Shown: positions 14,745 to 23,087 of the stretch, one piece after another | Layout of the letters: every line of letters starts with the position of its first letter | Numbering within the stretch: the stretch's first letter is position 1 | IMG/VR virus record: IMGVR_UViG_3300017613_002120 | Span: 1 to 25,175 of that record | DNA length: 25,175 bases | Direction: 5' to 3' (one strand) | DNA from: a virus | Position numbers and translations under genes: made by a program | Notes under the pieces: model-generated | What the model was told of the DNA's origin: nothing | Seen by the model: the letters and a program-made list of their open reading frames with translations, nothing else | Databases searched by the model: none

Positions 14745-15247
14745 TAACTAACCACCTCCTCTGTTCTAACACCTTGTGATACTACAATTGAACCAGTATA
14801 AACCTCTCCATATATAAGTGGTATTGGAGAACCCTGTCTGTCAGTATTCCCAACACTACCAAAAGAATATCCACGCTCCTCACTCTCAAAATTATCTTCT
14901 GGCCTTACACTTCCTGACATAGTGAAAGCCATTACTGCACCAACAACAATTGATGCTATTAACACCCATCCTAAAGCACCAATCCCACCGGCACCTTGCA
15001 CTGTAGGTGAGATGTGAAAATCACCAGTTCCATAATGAAGATTTATCAAATCTTCATTTAAACTCTCCCCACCTAATAAGTCCTTACCACGAACAAGATC
15101 TAACCTCATATTCTTTATTACTTTTCCAAACTCACCACCAGTGTTAATGTTAATAGCATGAGCAGCTTCTGCAATTGATTCAACATCTAACTCCCACACT
15201 TCCCCAAACTCCTTTAATTTACCGTATAAAAATATATTTCTTAACAT
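14744..15247 (-). CDS. I: Tail assembly protein I homologue, 167 aa
   Basis: The start is ATG 15247 with AAGGAAAG upstream; an earlier in-frame codon lies in the K-like gene. The N-terminal 80 residues form a ubiquitin-like beta-grasp pattern (IFLYGKLKEFGEVWELDVESIAEA). A Gly-rich hydrophobic segment (GGIGALGWVLIASIVVGAVMAF) follows, as is usual in lambda gpI relatives. RQGSPIPLIYGEVYTGSIVVSQGV near the C-terminus is the family's best conserved motif. gpI acts in tail-tip assembly with K, L and J and is not a stable virion component in lambda. The gene overlaps K by 7 bases and ends in a TAATG overlap with J. Confidence 0.9.
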   Translation of the reverse strand: MLRNIFLYGKLKEFGEVWELDVESIAEAAHAININTGGEFGKVIKNMRLDLVRGKDLLGGESLNEDLINLHYGTGDFHISPTVQGAGGIGALGWVLIASIVVGAVMAFTMSGSVRPEDNFESEERGYSFGSVGNTDRQGSPIPLIYGEVYTGSIVVSQGVRTEEVVS

Positions 15248-15945
15248 GATTCTTTCCTTACAACACACTTTGCAGAACTGCCCCAAACATTTAAATCACA
15301 ATAACAAGACAGCCTGTTATTTAGGTGATGCAATATTCTCCCTTTACCATCATATACTCCAATATGGTTAATCACTTTTGATCCGATAGACCACATGAAA
15401 ATGTCACCTTCTTGAAAACCTTCTTTGCTAATAGTACTAAACCCAAACTTGGGAAATAAAGTTTCAAAAAGAGATTCCCCATTACCCCACAAACCATATT
15501 CTGACTTAACACGTGGTAAGTCAATACCCATATTTATCTTGTAGTAATCTTGAACTAATGTATAGCAATCATATATACCATAAACAAACGGTCTTTCCAG
15601 TAATTGTTGAGTTTCAATTCCATCTCCCCAAAAATAAATCCCCCCCTTTTTAGAATCATTAATGAATGCTACACCCCAAGGAATATTTGAGTCCTCACTT
15701 CTTTCCATATCTTCTTTTGACAAATATGGACAGTCTATATGACTGTGGATTATTGCTTGCATTCCGTTATTATAGCCATGAACTATTGTGCGCTTATCAA
15801 TCCTAAAAGTTTTATAAGGGTCTAAAGCAATATTATCACATGGCATGTAAGAATCATTTAATATAATACCACAACACTCCATAGGTGCCATTGCATATGT
15901 ATGTCCCCAAATATCTTTATGTGTATTAATAAAATACTTCTTCAT
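15241..15945 (-). CDS. K: Tail assembly protein K homologue: JAB plus NlpC/P60 domains, 234 aa
   Basis: Two enzymatic modules lie in the order typical of lambda gpK. The N-terminal JAB/MPN domain has Glu23 (MECCGII), His67 and His69 (IIHSHIDCPY) and Ser76/Asp79 (SKED), the zinc ligands and catalytic residues of JAMM metalloproteases; the spacing between HSH and S is one residue shorter than in lambda. The C-terminal NlpC/P60 domain has Cys127 in YGIYDCYTLVQDYY, His194 in INHIGVY and His206/207 as the third position. NlpC/P60 enzymes cut peptidoglycan stem peptides, so this tail-tip protein may open the wall during DNA entry or process tail proteins. Its ATG overlaps the L stop as ATGA. Confidence 0.92.
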   Translation of the reverse strand: MKKYFINTHKDIWGHTYAMAPMECCGIILNDSYMPCDNIALDPYKTFRIDKRTIVHGYNNGMQAIIHSHIDCPYLSKEDMERSEDSNIPWGVAFINDSKKGGIYFWGDGIETQQLLERPFVYGIYDCYTLVQDYYKINMGIDLPRVKSEYGLWGNGESLFETLFPKFGFSTISKEGFQEGDIFMWSIGSKVINHIGVYDGKGRILHHLNNRLSCYCDLNVWGSSAKCVVRKESC

Positions 15946-17726
15946 ATGCTCAGTCTATTCACTCCAGGGAACGCTGAAAATGGCATTGGCCCGTTATCTC
16001 CATATCTCAACTTACAGCCAGATAAAGTATGAGAACAATTATCACTTCCAGCATCAACTGTTGAATTACCATTTCTTTCAAAATAAGCACCCCCTGTATA
16101 TGGGCATTGCCTATCAGCATCGTAAGTAAAAGCAGAACCACCCCAACGCCTATAAACATATTGACAAACATCCTTCAAAACAATTCTTGAAGGAATTTTC
16201 TTTCCTTCTTTGTCCATATATGGAGTCAATTCAAACTCCATATAGATTTTTGTTTGGTTTAATTTTTTACTGATAATATATATGTCAATTGGAAATTCTG
16301 CCGTTGGATCAGCTTGAACCCCATCATCCAAATATTGCCGGAAAGTCCTTCTCCTCTTAACAACTGCACCAAGCATATCTTGATAAGACATACATAAATC
16401 ATGTATTGTATTATCTACATCAGCAATTTTTATTCTTGGCCTTGGCTGTTGACCTCTTGCAATATGAGCAAACCCCGTAGCATCAAAAGCCCTTGGATAA
16501 TATGTTTCTCCGTCAAACTCTACCGCAACTCTGATACTTCCTGATTCAGTAGTACCTTGAATAAAACGATAAATGCTACCACCTAAACTTGTGAGATGTA
16601 ATTCCCAAAGGACTATTAAATCTCCCGGTGCTGGCTGATGTATATCAACAGGAATACCAGTTTTTGATGCAGAACTTGAGGACTCAGATTCTGAAGATTG
16701 GGAACTTGATGATCCTGAAATTTTTCCAAACCACCATGAATTAGAGGATGAGTCACTAGATGTTGATGATATAGATACTGAATCACTTACAGAATCACTT
16801 GACAACGAAGACTCCGAATATGAAGATACCGATGAAGAGGAAGGTGACTCATTAGATGACTCAGACGAAGATGACGATTCCGAGCTAACCGATGAATATG
16901 ATGAATAGGAAGATGGTGACTCATTAGATGAATAAGATGATGTTGATGACTCAGATGATGATGACTCAGACGAAGATGATGTCGATGAAACAGATCCAGA
17001 CAAACTTGAATTGGAACTATTTGAACTAGAACTATCACTACTAGATGAAACAGAACTATCACTGCTAGACGACACAGAACTTGAGCTGCTAGATTCACTT
17101 GAACTACTAGTACTTTCAGAACTAGAGCTACCACTTGATGTGCTTTCACTACTAATAGATTCACTTGAACTACTAGTACTTTCACTTGAAGTACTTGAGC
17201 TTGAACTTTTCGACTCACCACTCATACTAGATGAAGATGCTGATGATTCTGAACTTTCAGAAGATTCACTTGAACTGGATGATTCACTAGATTCACTAGA
17301 TTCACTTGAACTGGATGACAATGAACTTGAACTAGTAGAACTATCTGAACTGCTAGATAATGAAGGGCTTGACAAAGACGAACTTGAACTTGAACTACTG
17401 ATAGATGAACTTGAACCACTGGATGATGAATCACTAGACAATGAACTACTACTAGATTCACTTGATAAAGATGAACTTTCAGAACTAGAGCTATCAGAGC
17501 TATTAGATTCGCTAGACGAACTTGAACTATCTGATGAACTACTTGAAGATGAACTACTTGAACTTTCACTACTTTCACTTTCACTTGATAAAGATGAGCT
17601 TTCAAATGAAGAGATACTTGAGCTTGAACCTACATCAGACGAAGAAGATGAAGATGTAGATGATACAAAACTTACATCTTCATCTTCAAACGTTACATCA
17701 CCACCTATAAAAGAAACATCAGGCAC
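15942..17726 (-). CDS. L: Minor tail protein L homologue with giant serine-rich N-terminal extension, 594 aa
   Basis: About residues 22-345 are a low-complexity chain of Ser with Glu, Asp, Leu, Thr and Val. From about residue 350 the protein is a normal-length gpL: APGDLIVLWELHLTSLGGSIYRF, GQQPRPRIKIADV and a C-terminal domain with Cys521, Cys541, Cys564 and Cys571. In lambda gpL four such Cys bind a [4Fe-4S] cluster. The closing PFSAFPGVNRL is also family-typical. Ser codons are mixed between TCN and AGY boxes, which argues for selection on the protein. The start is a GTG at 17726, four bases after the gpM stop, with TTTGGGG upstream. The extension is not part of known gpL and may be a surface-exposed, possibly glycosylated region. 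Confidence 0.88.
   Translation of the reverse strand: MPDVSFIGGDVTFEDEDVSFVSSTSSSSSSDVGSSSSISSFESSSLSSESESSESSSSSSSSSSSDSSSSSSESNSSDSSSSESSSLSSESSSSSLSSDSSSSGSSSSISSSSSSSSLSSPSLSSSSDSSTSSSSLSSSSSESSESSESSSSSESSESSESSASSSSMSGESKSSSSSTSSESTSSSSESISSESTSSGSSSSESTSSSSESSSSSSVSSSSDSSVSSSSDSSSSNSSNSSLSGSVSSTSSSSESSSSESSTSSYSSNESPSSYSSYSSVSSESSSSSESSNESPSSSSVSSYSESSLSSDSVSDSVSISSTSSDSSSNSWWFGKISGSSSSQSSESESSSSASKTGIPVDIHQPAPGDLIVLWELHLTSLGGSIYRFIQGTTESGSIRVAVEFDGETYYPRAFDATGFAHIARGQQPRPRIKIADVDNTIHDLCMSYQDMLGAVVKRRRTFRQYLDDGVQADPTAEFPIDIYIISKKLNQTKIYMEFELTPYMDKEGKKIPSRIVLKDVCQYVYRRWGGSAFTYDADRQCPYTGGAYFERNGNSTVDAGSDNCSHTLSGCKLRYGDNGPMPFSAFPGVNRLSI
17091..17184. repeat. 28-bp direct repeat in the serine-rich part of L
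   Basis: Bases 17091-17118 and 17157-17184 are identical (plus strand, starting AGATTCACTTGAACTACTAG), 66 bases apart in register, so the unit is in frame. It shows that part of the serine-rich region grew by recent in-frame duplication. Other copies in the region are similar but diverged. Confidence 0.75.
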
Positions 17727-17729
17727 TGT

Positions 17730-18086
17730 TTACCCCAAATCAAACTCTTTTCTAAAAATTGCAGTTACCAACCTTGCTATCCCAACATTGCCAATTTTCA
17801 TTGTTTTTTGCCATTCTGCAACAGTAAACTTTTGAGCTACAGTCTCATCAGGCGGAGTCCAATCAATAGCATCAACACCCCTAGCTGCTTCCAACTGTGT
17901 TTCTAAAAGGGATATTTCATCACTGTCTAAGTGTTCCCATTCCACATCCCATGTTTCAGAAATAACATTTATCCCATCTCCTGCTCGTTGTGAATAACCA
18001 TCACCAAACTCGGCTCTTAAAACCCTTGAAACACTTTGCTTTCTTGGCCCTTCAGCAGAAGTTGGTTCCACAGCTAAATCAGCCAT
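17730..18086 (-). CDS. M: Minor tail protein M homologue, 118 aa
   Basis: The protein matches the phage minor tail family (PF05939): FGDGYSQRAGDGIN near residue 28, a WDVEWEHL strand, the AARGVDAIDWTPPDE turn and the VAEWQKT segment before the final strands. In lambda gpM joins the tail-tip complex next to H, L and J. Length is usual for the family. GGAGG precedes the ATG at 18086. It lies between the tape measure gene (2-base gap) and the serine-extended L gene (3-base gap), the canonical order. Confidence 0.9.
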   Translation of the reverse strand: MADLAVEPTSAEGPRKQSVSRVLRAEFGDGYSQRAGDGINVISETWDVEWEHLDSDEISLLETQLEAARGVDAIDWTPPDETVAQKFTVAEWQKTMKIGNVGIARLVTAIFRKEFDLG

Positions 18087-18088
18087 TC

Positions 18089-21013
18089 TTACCTCCTATT
18101 ATATAAAAGCCCACCTACTCTCATCTGCTCTTTTAAATTTTTGTTAAATTCAACCTTCACTGCCCTACCAACTTCACGCCCAAGCGCCATAGAATCACCA
18201 TCACCGGCACTATTAACATTTACATTAATACTCGTTGCCAAACTATTTGAAGTCCCACCAGCGCCCACTGAACCACCTTCACCAAAACTTGTTCTGGCAC
18301 GCCCCAATCTAGGAACTCTAAATTTAGGAATATTAAAGTTAACATTATCAATTAATTCTTTAGGAAATGTTAGATTCTTAATTGACTCCATGAAATCAAT
18401 ACCATATTTCTTAACGGCATCAACTGGTTGCATAAATTCACCAGCAGTTGCCTTAATATCAATATTATCAGCCTTCTTATGTGGTGAGTATCCTTTGATC
18501 TCACCACCAAGAGCATAATTCTGTGCTCTAATCGCTGCTACCCTTGCTAAACCAGCAATAGTAGCAGCCGCCGCAGATGCAATACCTAAAGCAAGTCCAA
18601 CAGGGCCAGGAATTGATTTGACCATATTATCGTAAGAAGATTGGGCTGATGAATATGTAGATATAATTGTTTGAGCAATAGCTACTGCTTTTTGAGCTTG
18701 GAAGAACTCTTTTATTTTTTGTCCTGACGCATCATACATGTCTCCAAAGGCATTATTCATATTACTCAAAATACCACCAATTGCTAAGTTCTTGGCCTCT
18801 TGAATAGCAACCTCTTTATCAGCATAAGCCTGATCAATCTCAAGCTTGTGTTGTTTTTGTCTTCTGTTTATTTGATCTTGCTTAATGCCATTTGCTATCA
18901 TCATGGCAACTTCTTCCTTTTGCTGTCTTTCAAGAATATCCATCTTTAATTGAAAGAGTCTTTCCGTATCAGCAGTGCCACCACCTTCGGCAATTCCTAG
19001 TTCACCCCTAGCAAGTGTCATTTCCACAGACTGCCTACGCTTATCCGCATTCTCTTTTCTTCTGTTCACTGCCTCCTCTTTCTGGACTTTTTGTTGTCTT
19101 TGCCTTTCTTCTATTTGGTTAATATGTGCATGTTGTTTTACAAGTGCCTGGATTTCTTGCCTGTGTTTTTTATCCATAAGATCAGCTTCAAGGGCAATAA
19201 TCTTACTTAATTCTGCATGACTAGCTTCTGCCATTTCTAACCTAACACCTGCCAAATCTATATCAATTTGACTTCGAGCATTAGCAACACTTTCCTCAGC
19301 ATCTTTCCTTTCATTGGATAACTTCAACATATCAACATTAAATCGTTGTTCACGAGCCAATATCTTATCATCTACTGCTTTTTTCTTATCCTTTGTTTTT
19401 TGTGTTTTTAGTACCTCATTAAGATATTTTACTTCCTCATCTCTGCCCTGCTTCAATATGTTTGCACGTTTGTCAAAATAGGTGCCAAGACTGTCAGTTC
19501 CCTGATCATATAAACCCTGTATTTTAACTAGTTGCAACTCTATTTGACCTGCTGCTCTTGAAAATATGCTCTTAGACAATACAAGTGATGAGACTTTAGT
19601 TTGCTTTGGATCACCTTTCAAAGTCGTTTTGTCTTTAAACTTTGCAAGTCTCTCTGATTCCCACCTAGCTTCTTTTGCTGCTTTTCCGATTGCTTGAAGT
19701 TCCAATCTCCAATCTAAATATAAGTTTTTTATCTCTGTAACAGGATCTTTCCCTGCTAAAATCTCATCTGTTATTTGTCTGTTCAGTAACAAATCATCCT
19801 CTAAGATTTCAACAGTTTTTATCCTTTGTTGCAACTCTTTCTTTTTCGCGTCAATTATCTTATTAGTTTCTCTTTGCTGCCTTTGTGCCCAGGTATATTC
19901 TTTATCATAAAAATCATTATCACTTTTTTCACCCGCCTTCCGCATCTCCTCTACCCTTCTGGAAATTTCACTCTCTTTTTTCACTAGGGCTTCTATCTCT
20001 TGTCCTAAAGCCTTTATAATAGCTTCCTGGAATAGCTTGTCATGCTCACCTGCAAGATTTATAACAGAACGATAAACAACAAATAATGCACCTAACGACT
20101 TTTTAAGATGACCAATAGACACAGCTATAATACCAAAAGATTGTATTACTCTATCTGCAACCTCCGCCGCCCAATCACTAAAGTCCCCTTCTTTTCTTAG
20201 TGTACTAATCTCACCTACTATACTTTTAAGACCTACCTTCAAGAAATCAAATACTTCTCTATCCATTACCTGTTTTCTAAACTCATCCCAATAAGAGGTA
20301 AGAGTCGTCATTAAACCACGCCAACTAGCCTGTGCTTTTCGTGCAGCACCAGAATAGTCAGCATCAAAGCCTTTCCATATGGCCTCAATAATATCTTTTA
20401 TATCTACACTGGATTTTTGAAGGTCTTCAACTGATTTACCAAATGCTTCGTAGAGATACTTGCGGGCATTAATACCAACTTCAGAAAGTTGGTTTAATTC
20501 TTCTGCGGATATTTTTCCAAGTGCTGCCATCTGGCCTAATGCGCGAGCAATTCTTGGCATTGCATGTTCACCAAAAACCATTGACACATTGACCAAACTT
20601 TCCATTTTCTTTAACGTAGGATCAAGCCCATACGCCATCATTGTAGAAAAAGCATCAATTGCACCACGAGTATTTATGGGCATTTCTAATGCCCATGCAT
20701 TTAACTCATCTAAAGTTTCTTTACCTCTCCCTTTAGTAAGTGCATTTAATTTGGATTCTAACTGCTCAAAAGTAGCTGCTGTATCTAATGCTCCCTTTGC
20801 TATTGTGGTGAAACCTATACCACCTATAGCCCCAAGGATAGCAGTCTTAAGGTTAAATATAGATCCTTTTAATTTTGTATATGCACCACTTATACCTTTA
20901 AGATTGACTTGAGTAGACTTTAACTCTTTATTGAGGGAATTAAAAGTGGTCTTTGCAGCACGATCTTTAGCAGATACAACTATCGTTAAAAACTCACTAC
21001 TTTGAGCAGGCAT
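18089..21013 (-). CDS. H: Tape measure protein (lambda H-like), 974 aa
   Basis: The protein sets tail length and is threaded into the host envelope during DNA entry. The N-terminus (SAKDRAAKTTFNSLNKELK) is followed by a hydrophobic stretch (TAILGAIGGIGFTTIAKGA). Residues about 80-200 match the tape-measure N-terminal domain: FEQLESKLNALTKG, GAIDAFSTMMAYGLDP, ARALGQMAALGKISAEELNQLSE. Long charged coiled coils cover about 330-430 and 520-720. A small hydrophobic segment, GPVGLALGIASAAAATIAGLARV, lies near 801-830, then Gly/Ser-rich and beta segments. It starts 4 bases beyond the predicted end of the GT frameshift product and 147 bases beyond the G stop, as expected from the G-GT-H arrangement. 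Confidence 0.95.
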   Translation of the reverse strand: MPAQSSEFLTIVVSAKDRAAKTTFNSLNKELKSTQVNLKGISGAYTKLKGSIFNLKTAILGAIGGIGFTTIAKGALDTAATFEQLESKLNALTKGRGKETLDELNAWALEMPINTRGAIDAFSTMMAYGLDPTLKKMESLVNVSMVFGEHAMPRIARALGQMAALGKISAEELNQLSEVGINARKYLYEAFGKSVEDLQKSSVDIKDIIEAIWKGFDADYSGAARKAQASWRGLMTTLTSYWDEFRKQVMDREVFDFLKVGLKSIVGEISTLRKEGDFSDWAAEVADRVIQSFGIIAVSIGHLKKSLGALFVVYRSVINLAGEHDKLFQEAIIKALGQEIEALVKKESEISRRVEEMRKAGEKSDNDFYDKEYTWAQRQQRETNKIIDAKKKELQQRIKTVEILEDDLLLNRQITDEILAGKDPVTEIKNLYLDWRLELQAIGKAAKEARWESERLAKFKDKTTLKGDPKQTKVSSLVLSKSIFSRAAGQIELQLVKIQGLYDQGTDSLGTYFDKRANILKQGRDEEVKYLNEVLKTQKTKDKKKAVDDKILAREQRFNVDMLKLSNERKDAEESVANARSQIDIDLAGVRLEMAEASHAELSKIIALEADLMDKKHRQEIQALVKQHAHINQIEERQRQQKVQKEEAVNRRKENADKRRQSVEMTLARGELGIAEGGGTADTERLFQLKMDILERQQKEEVAMMIANGIKQDQINRRQKQHKLEIDQAYADKEVAIQEAKNLAIGGILSNMNNAFGDMYDASGQKIKEFFQAQKAVAIAQTIISTYSSAQSSYDNMVKSIPGPVGLALGIASAAAATIAGLARVAAIRAQNYALGGEIKGYSPHKKADNIDIKATAGEFMQPVDAVKKYGIDFMESIKNLTFPKELIDNVNFNIPKFRVPRLGRARTSFGEGGSVGAGGTSNSLATSINVNVNSAGDGDSMALGREVGRAVKVEFNKNLKEQMRVGGLLYNRR

Positions 21014-21017
21014 CAGA

Positions 21018-21538
21018 TTATCCCTTTCGTCTTAAGAATTGTTTCCAACCTTTTTCATCTGCAAACTGAGCTGTACGAAAGGCAATAGCTAATTCTTTCA
21101 TACTATTAAACCTAATGTACTTGTGCTCATTTAACGCATCAATAAAGAAAGAAAACCCGTAATCTAAGACTCCGGTATGACCTGCTTCGATAAGCCTACA
21201 AGCGTGTTTGAAAAGTCGTTGATAATCGCTTCTTTGACTGTATTCATCACACTCGTTAGCCCCATCATCTTTACTCCCACGAAAAAAGAGGCATTAACCT
21301 CTCTAAAAATATCCCAACATTGTTCAATCTCCGAAGGAGCCATTTCCAACAATTCTTCCCATGTCAAATTAATACTAATAGGCAATAGCCTATCAGCGAA
21401 CATGGTTTGCATTGCTGACAGGCTAAGATCACCTAATACATCCTCTTCTATAAGGCTTATGATTTGTTTCACTGTTAATTCATAAACCACAATAGATTTG
21501 TCAATACCTTCAATCTTGAATTTTCTTTCTTTTCGCAT
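21018..21538 (-). CDS. Tail assembly chaperone GT-like fusion made by -1 frameshift, 173 aa
   Basis: If ribosomes slip back one base at TTTTTTC (21287-21281), the first 86 residues of the G-like protein join 87 residues in the -1 frame, ending at a TAA at 21018-21020. The -1 frame has no stop between the slip site and that TAA. Its product looks like a real protein: it starts RGSKDDGANECDEYSQRSD, includes FKHACRLIEAG and FSFFIDALNEHKYIRFNSMKELAIAF, and ends WKQFLRRKG. In lambda and most long-tailed phages, G and GT chaperones bind the tape measure protein and recruit the major tail protein, and the short gap before the tape measure gene is filled by the T part in this way. The extension covers the otherwise empty 21018-21163. 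Confidence 0.8.
21164..21538 (-). CDS. Tail assembly chaperone G-like protein, 124 aa
   Basis: This is the unshifted product of the chaperone gene. It sits in the canonical place between the major tail protein and the tape measure protein. The sequence is alpha-helical after an N-terminal beta pair (KERKFKIEGIDKSIVVYELTVKQ), with LTWEELLEMAPSEIEQCW in the middle, and resembles small phage tail chaperones of gp13/gp14-type in outline. The ATG at 21538 is preceded by a G-rich stretch (GGGGGG). In lambda the G:GT ratio is essential for tail assembly. A TAG stop at 21164-21166 ends the zero frame. Confidence 0.8.
   Translation of the reverse strand: MRKERKFKIEGIDKSIVVYELTVKQIISLIEEDVLGDLSLSAMQTMFADRLLPISINLTWEELLEMAPSEIEQCWDIFREVNASFFVGVKMMGLTSVMNTVKEAIINDFSNTLVGLSKQVIPES
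21281..21287 (-). promoter_or_regulatory. Programmed -1 frameshift slippery heptamer T TTT TTC
   Basis: On the minus strand the zero-frame codons are GCC TCT TTT TTC GTG. The heptamer T TTT TTC fits the X XXY YYZ rule for tandem -1 slippage: both tRNAs re-pair on TTT TTT. It lies in codons 84-86 of the G-like gene. The -1 frame is open from there to 21018. Confidence 0.75.
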
Positions 21539-21587
21539 TACAAGAACCCCCCTATAATTAGGTTAGTTAAATTGTCGCGATTTTAGG

Positions 21588-22169
21588 TTATGCAGCTACA
21601 GATGTAGATGAAGACGAATCAGACGATTCGGATACAGATCCTTCACTATAACCAGCAGCAAAGTCAACATCAAAATAGGGACTGAGTGCATGACCAGCAG
21701 TGTCTGCCAGACCTTCACCAGTGAAGTTCATCACTAGCCACTCGTCACCAATTAATTGCAATGGGCCAGCAGGGCGTAAGGTTACTTTCCAAAAATCCCA
21801 AACTTGATCTGGCCCTGTCGGGTTATCAGAAGTAAATCTAACAGCAAACTCTTTTGATGAATCTTGAAGACCTCGTACGACCATACCATCAGTTAATGTA
21901 CCGACAAGAAACTTCATCAAGTTGGAGGCAGAAAATTCATCAAGGTCAAAGGTTAAATTATATTCAGTATTGATAACAGGATTTTTATCTTTCGTCCTGT
22001 AACCACTTCGATGAGAATAATGAGGCAAGTTTTCGACTACCGGTTCACACTGAAAACTAGGACTGTTACCAACATCATAATAAGTCCCAATAGTGTCTCC
22101 ACTTCTTTCAGCGATAGTGATAATCCCTTTACCTACAACATATAGATCTGTGCTATGGGGATTAGCCAT
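21588..22169 (-). CDS. Major tail protein (tube), 193 aa, serine-rich C-terminus
   Basis: The start is ATG 22169 with GGGAGG upstream, 1 base from the preceding stop. The first part (MANPHSTDLYVVGKGIITIA, then PVVENLPHYSHRSGYRTKD and TEYNLTFDLDEFSASNLMKFLVG) has the strand-turn pattern of siphovirus tube proteins. These polymerise around the tape measure, and the position between the terminator and the chaperone gene fits. The last 17 residues (EGSVSESSDSSSSTSVAA) are serine-rich like the tails of two capsid-proximal small proteins. A disordered C-terminus would project from the tube surface, since tube proteins in many phages carry Ig-like or flexible additions there. Confidence 0.85.
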   Translation of the reverse strand: MANPHSTDLYVVGKGIITIAERSGDTIGTYYDVGNSPSFQCEPVVENLPHYSHRSGYRTKDKNPVINTEYNLTFDLDEFSASNLMKFLVGTLTDGMVVRGLQDSSKEFAVRFTSDNPTGPDQVWDFWKVTLRPAGPLQLIGDEWLVMNFTGEGLADTAGHALSPYFDVDFAAGYSEGSVSESSDSSSSTSVAA

Positions 22170-22170
22170 G

Positions 22171-22623
22171 TTAAATTCCTCCCGTACTATGTTTATATGT
22201 AACAGTACTGGTAATATTAAAAGCAAGAAATGGCGCCCAATATTCAGGATTAGGTTTAAAACTTAATATCGTTCCAAAAGCCAAAGAATTATAACTAGGA
22301 AACGAATAAAGTTTTACCCATACATCATCTGCAATATTACTTAATTGCTGATCAGGATCTTCATTGTCCTGAATATAAATATATGTTTCAATATTTAAAT
22401 CGGAAATTATAACATCCACATTATGTTTTACTCTACTAGACATCTTTTCATTAGGTACAGGCAAGCCACCAACAACAGCCGCCACAGGAAACTCGGTGAC
22501 AGCAAATTCACCAAGCATAGAATGAGTTTGCATTACCCGTTTCACAGTCGTTATACTACTAAGTTTTTTTAACTGTGTAACATGATAATCTAAAATCTGC
22601 TCTCTTATGCTGTTAGTTCCCAT
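22171..22623 (-). CDS. Tail terminator / tail completion candidate, 150 aa
   Basis: Order places this just before the major tail protein, where gpU-type terminators and neck subunits sit. The N-terminus is helical (REQILDYHVTQLKKLSSITTVKRV), followed by beta strands with VDVIISDLNIETYIYIQDNED and a final region of FNITSTVTYKH, a typical layout for the tail terminator fold, in which a ring closes the tube. No exact family was recognised. AAGGATAGG lies before the ATG at 22623 and is shared with the end of the upstream gene. Alternatively it could be another neck protein. Confidence 0.55.
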   Translation of the reverse strand: MGTNSIREQILDYHVTQLKKLSSITTVKRVMQTHSMLGEFAVTEFPVAAVVGGLPVPNEKMSSRVKHNVDVIISDLNIETYIYIQDNEDPDQQLSNIADDVWVKLYSFPSYNSLAFGTILSFKPNPEYWAPFLAFNITSTVTYKHSTGGI

Positions 22624-22625
22624 AC

Positions 22626-23087
22626 CTATCCTTGTAAAACATTATGGATGTGATCCTCAACCATTTCTCTAATTTCGTCACGTTCCGCAAGGCTTATCGC
22701 AAAAAAGTTCCTACTCTGTTGATTATAGAATGCCTTTTGTGGATTTGTAATCTTACTGTCTTTACTACTTGTGTTTATAAAAAATATTTCAGCCTTAGTT
22801 TTAGACGATTTGAAAGTCATTGCACTTAACATAGAGCCTGTATAAAACAAATTTACTGGAGATCCTTGATGCCCAGTTTCCTCACGAAACATTCTATACT
22901 TCGGAGTATAAGGTTGAAAAAATCGACCTTCAGCATCAACACCTCGCCTAGTTCTATTCAAAATAGAAGTTATAATAAAAGTAGCAATCTCACCCATTAA
23001 CTGTTCAGTAAATATACCCTGTTCAGCACTATTAAAACGCCTTGTTAAACGGTTAAGACCACTAATTTTTACAAATTCTTCTGCCAT
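22626..23087 (-). CDS. Phage virion morphogenesis / HK97 gp10-like neck protein, 153 aa
   Basis: A basic helical N-terminus (NRLTRRFNSAEQGIFTEQLMGEIATFI) is followed by LNRTRRGVDAEGRFFQPYTPKY, which matches the R(x)G.d..G..f.pYs signature of the Mu gpG / virion-morphogenesis and HK97 gp10-like families. NLFYTGSMLSAMTF and the following strands extend the match. In Mu and HK97-like phages such proteins sit at the head-tail connection or finish the tail. Its ATG shares a base with the stop of the preceding gene as TAATG. The split between the two named families cannot be settled by eye. Confidence 0.65.
   Translation of the reverse strand: MAEEFVKISGLNRLTRRFNSAEQGIFTEQLMGEIATFIITSILNRTRRGVDAEGRFFQPYTPKYRMFREETGHQGSPVNLFYTGSMLSAMTFKSSKTKAEIFFINTSSKDSKITNPQKAFYNQQSRNFFAISLAERDEIREMVEDHIHNVLQG

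Noticed and set aside
16787-17605. Two further minus-strand open frames (144 and 127 codons) rich in Val, Leu, His and Gln
   Set aside because: They are shifted frames of the same low-complexity repeats; the absence of stops follows from repeated codons, and the L frame has the conserved gpL domain.
17011-17835. A 274-codon plus-strand open frame rich in Leu, Glu, Asp and Ser
   Set aside because: It is the antisense of the serine-rich part of L: Ser codons read backwards give Leu, Glu and Asp/Thr codons. It crosses into the M gene, has no ribosome binding site and shows no family.
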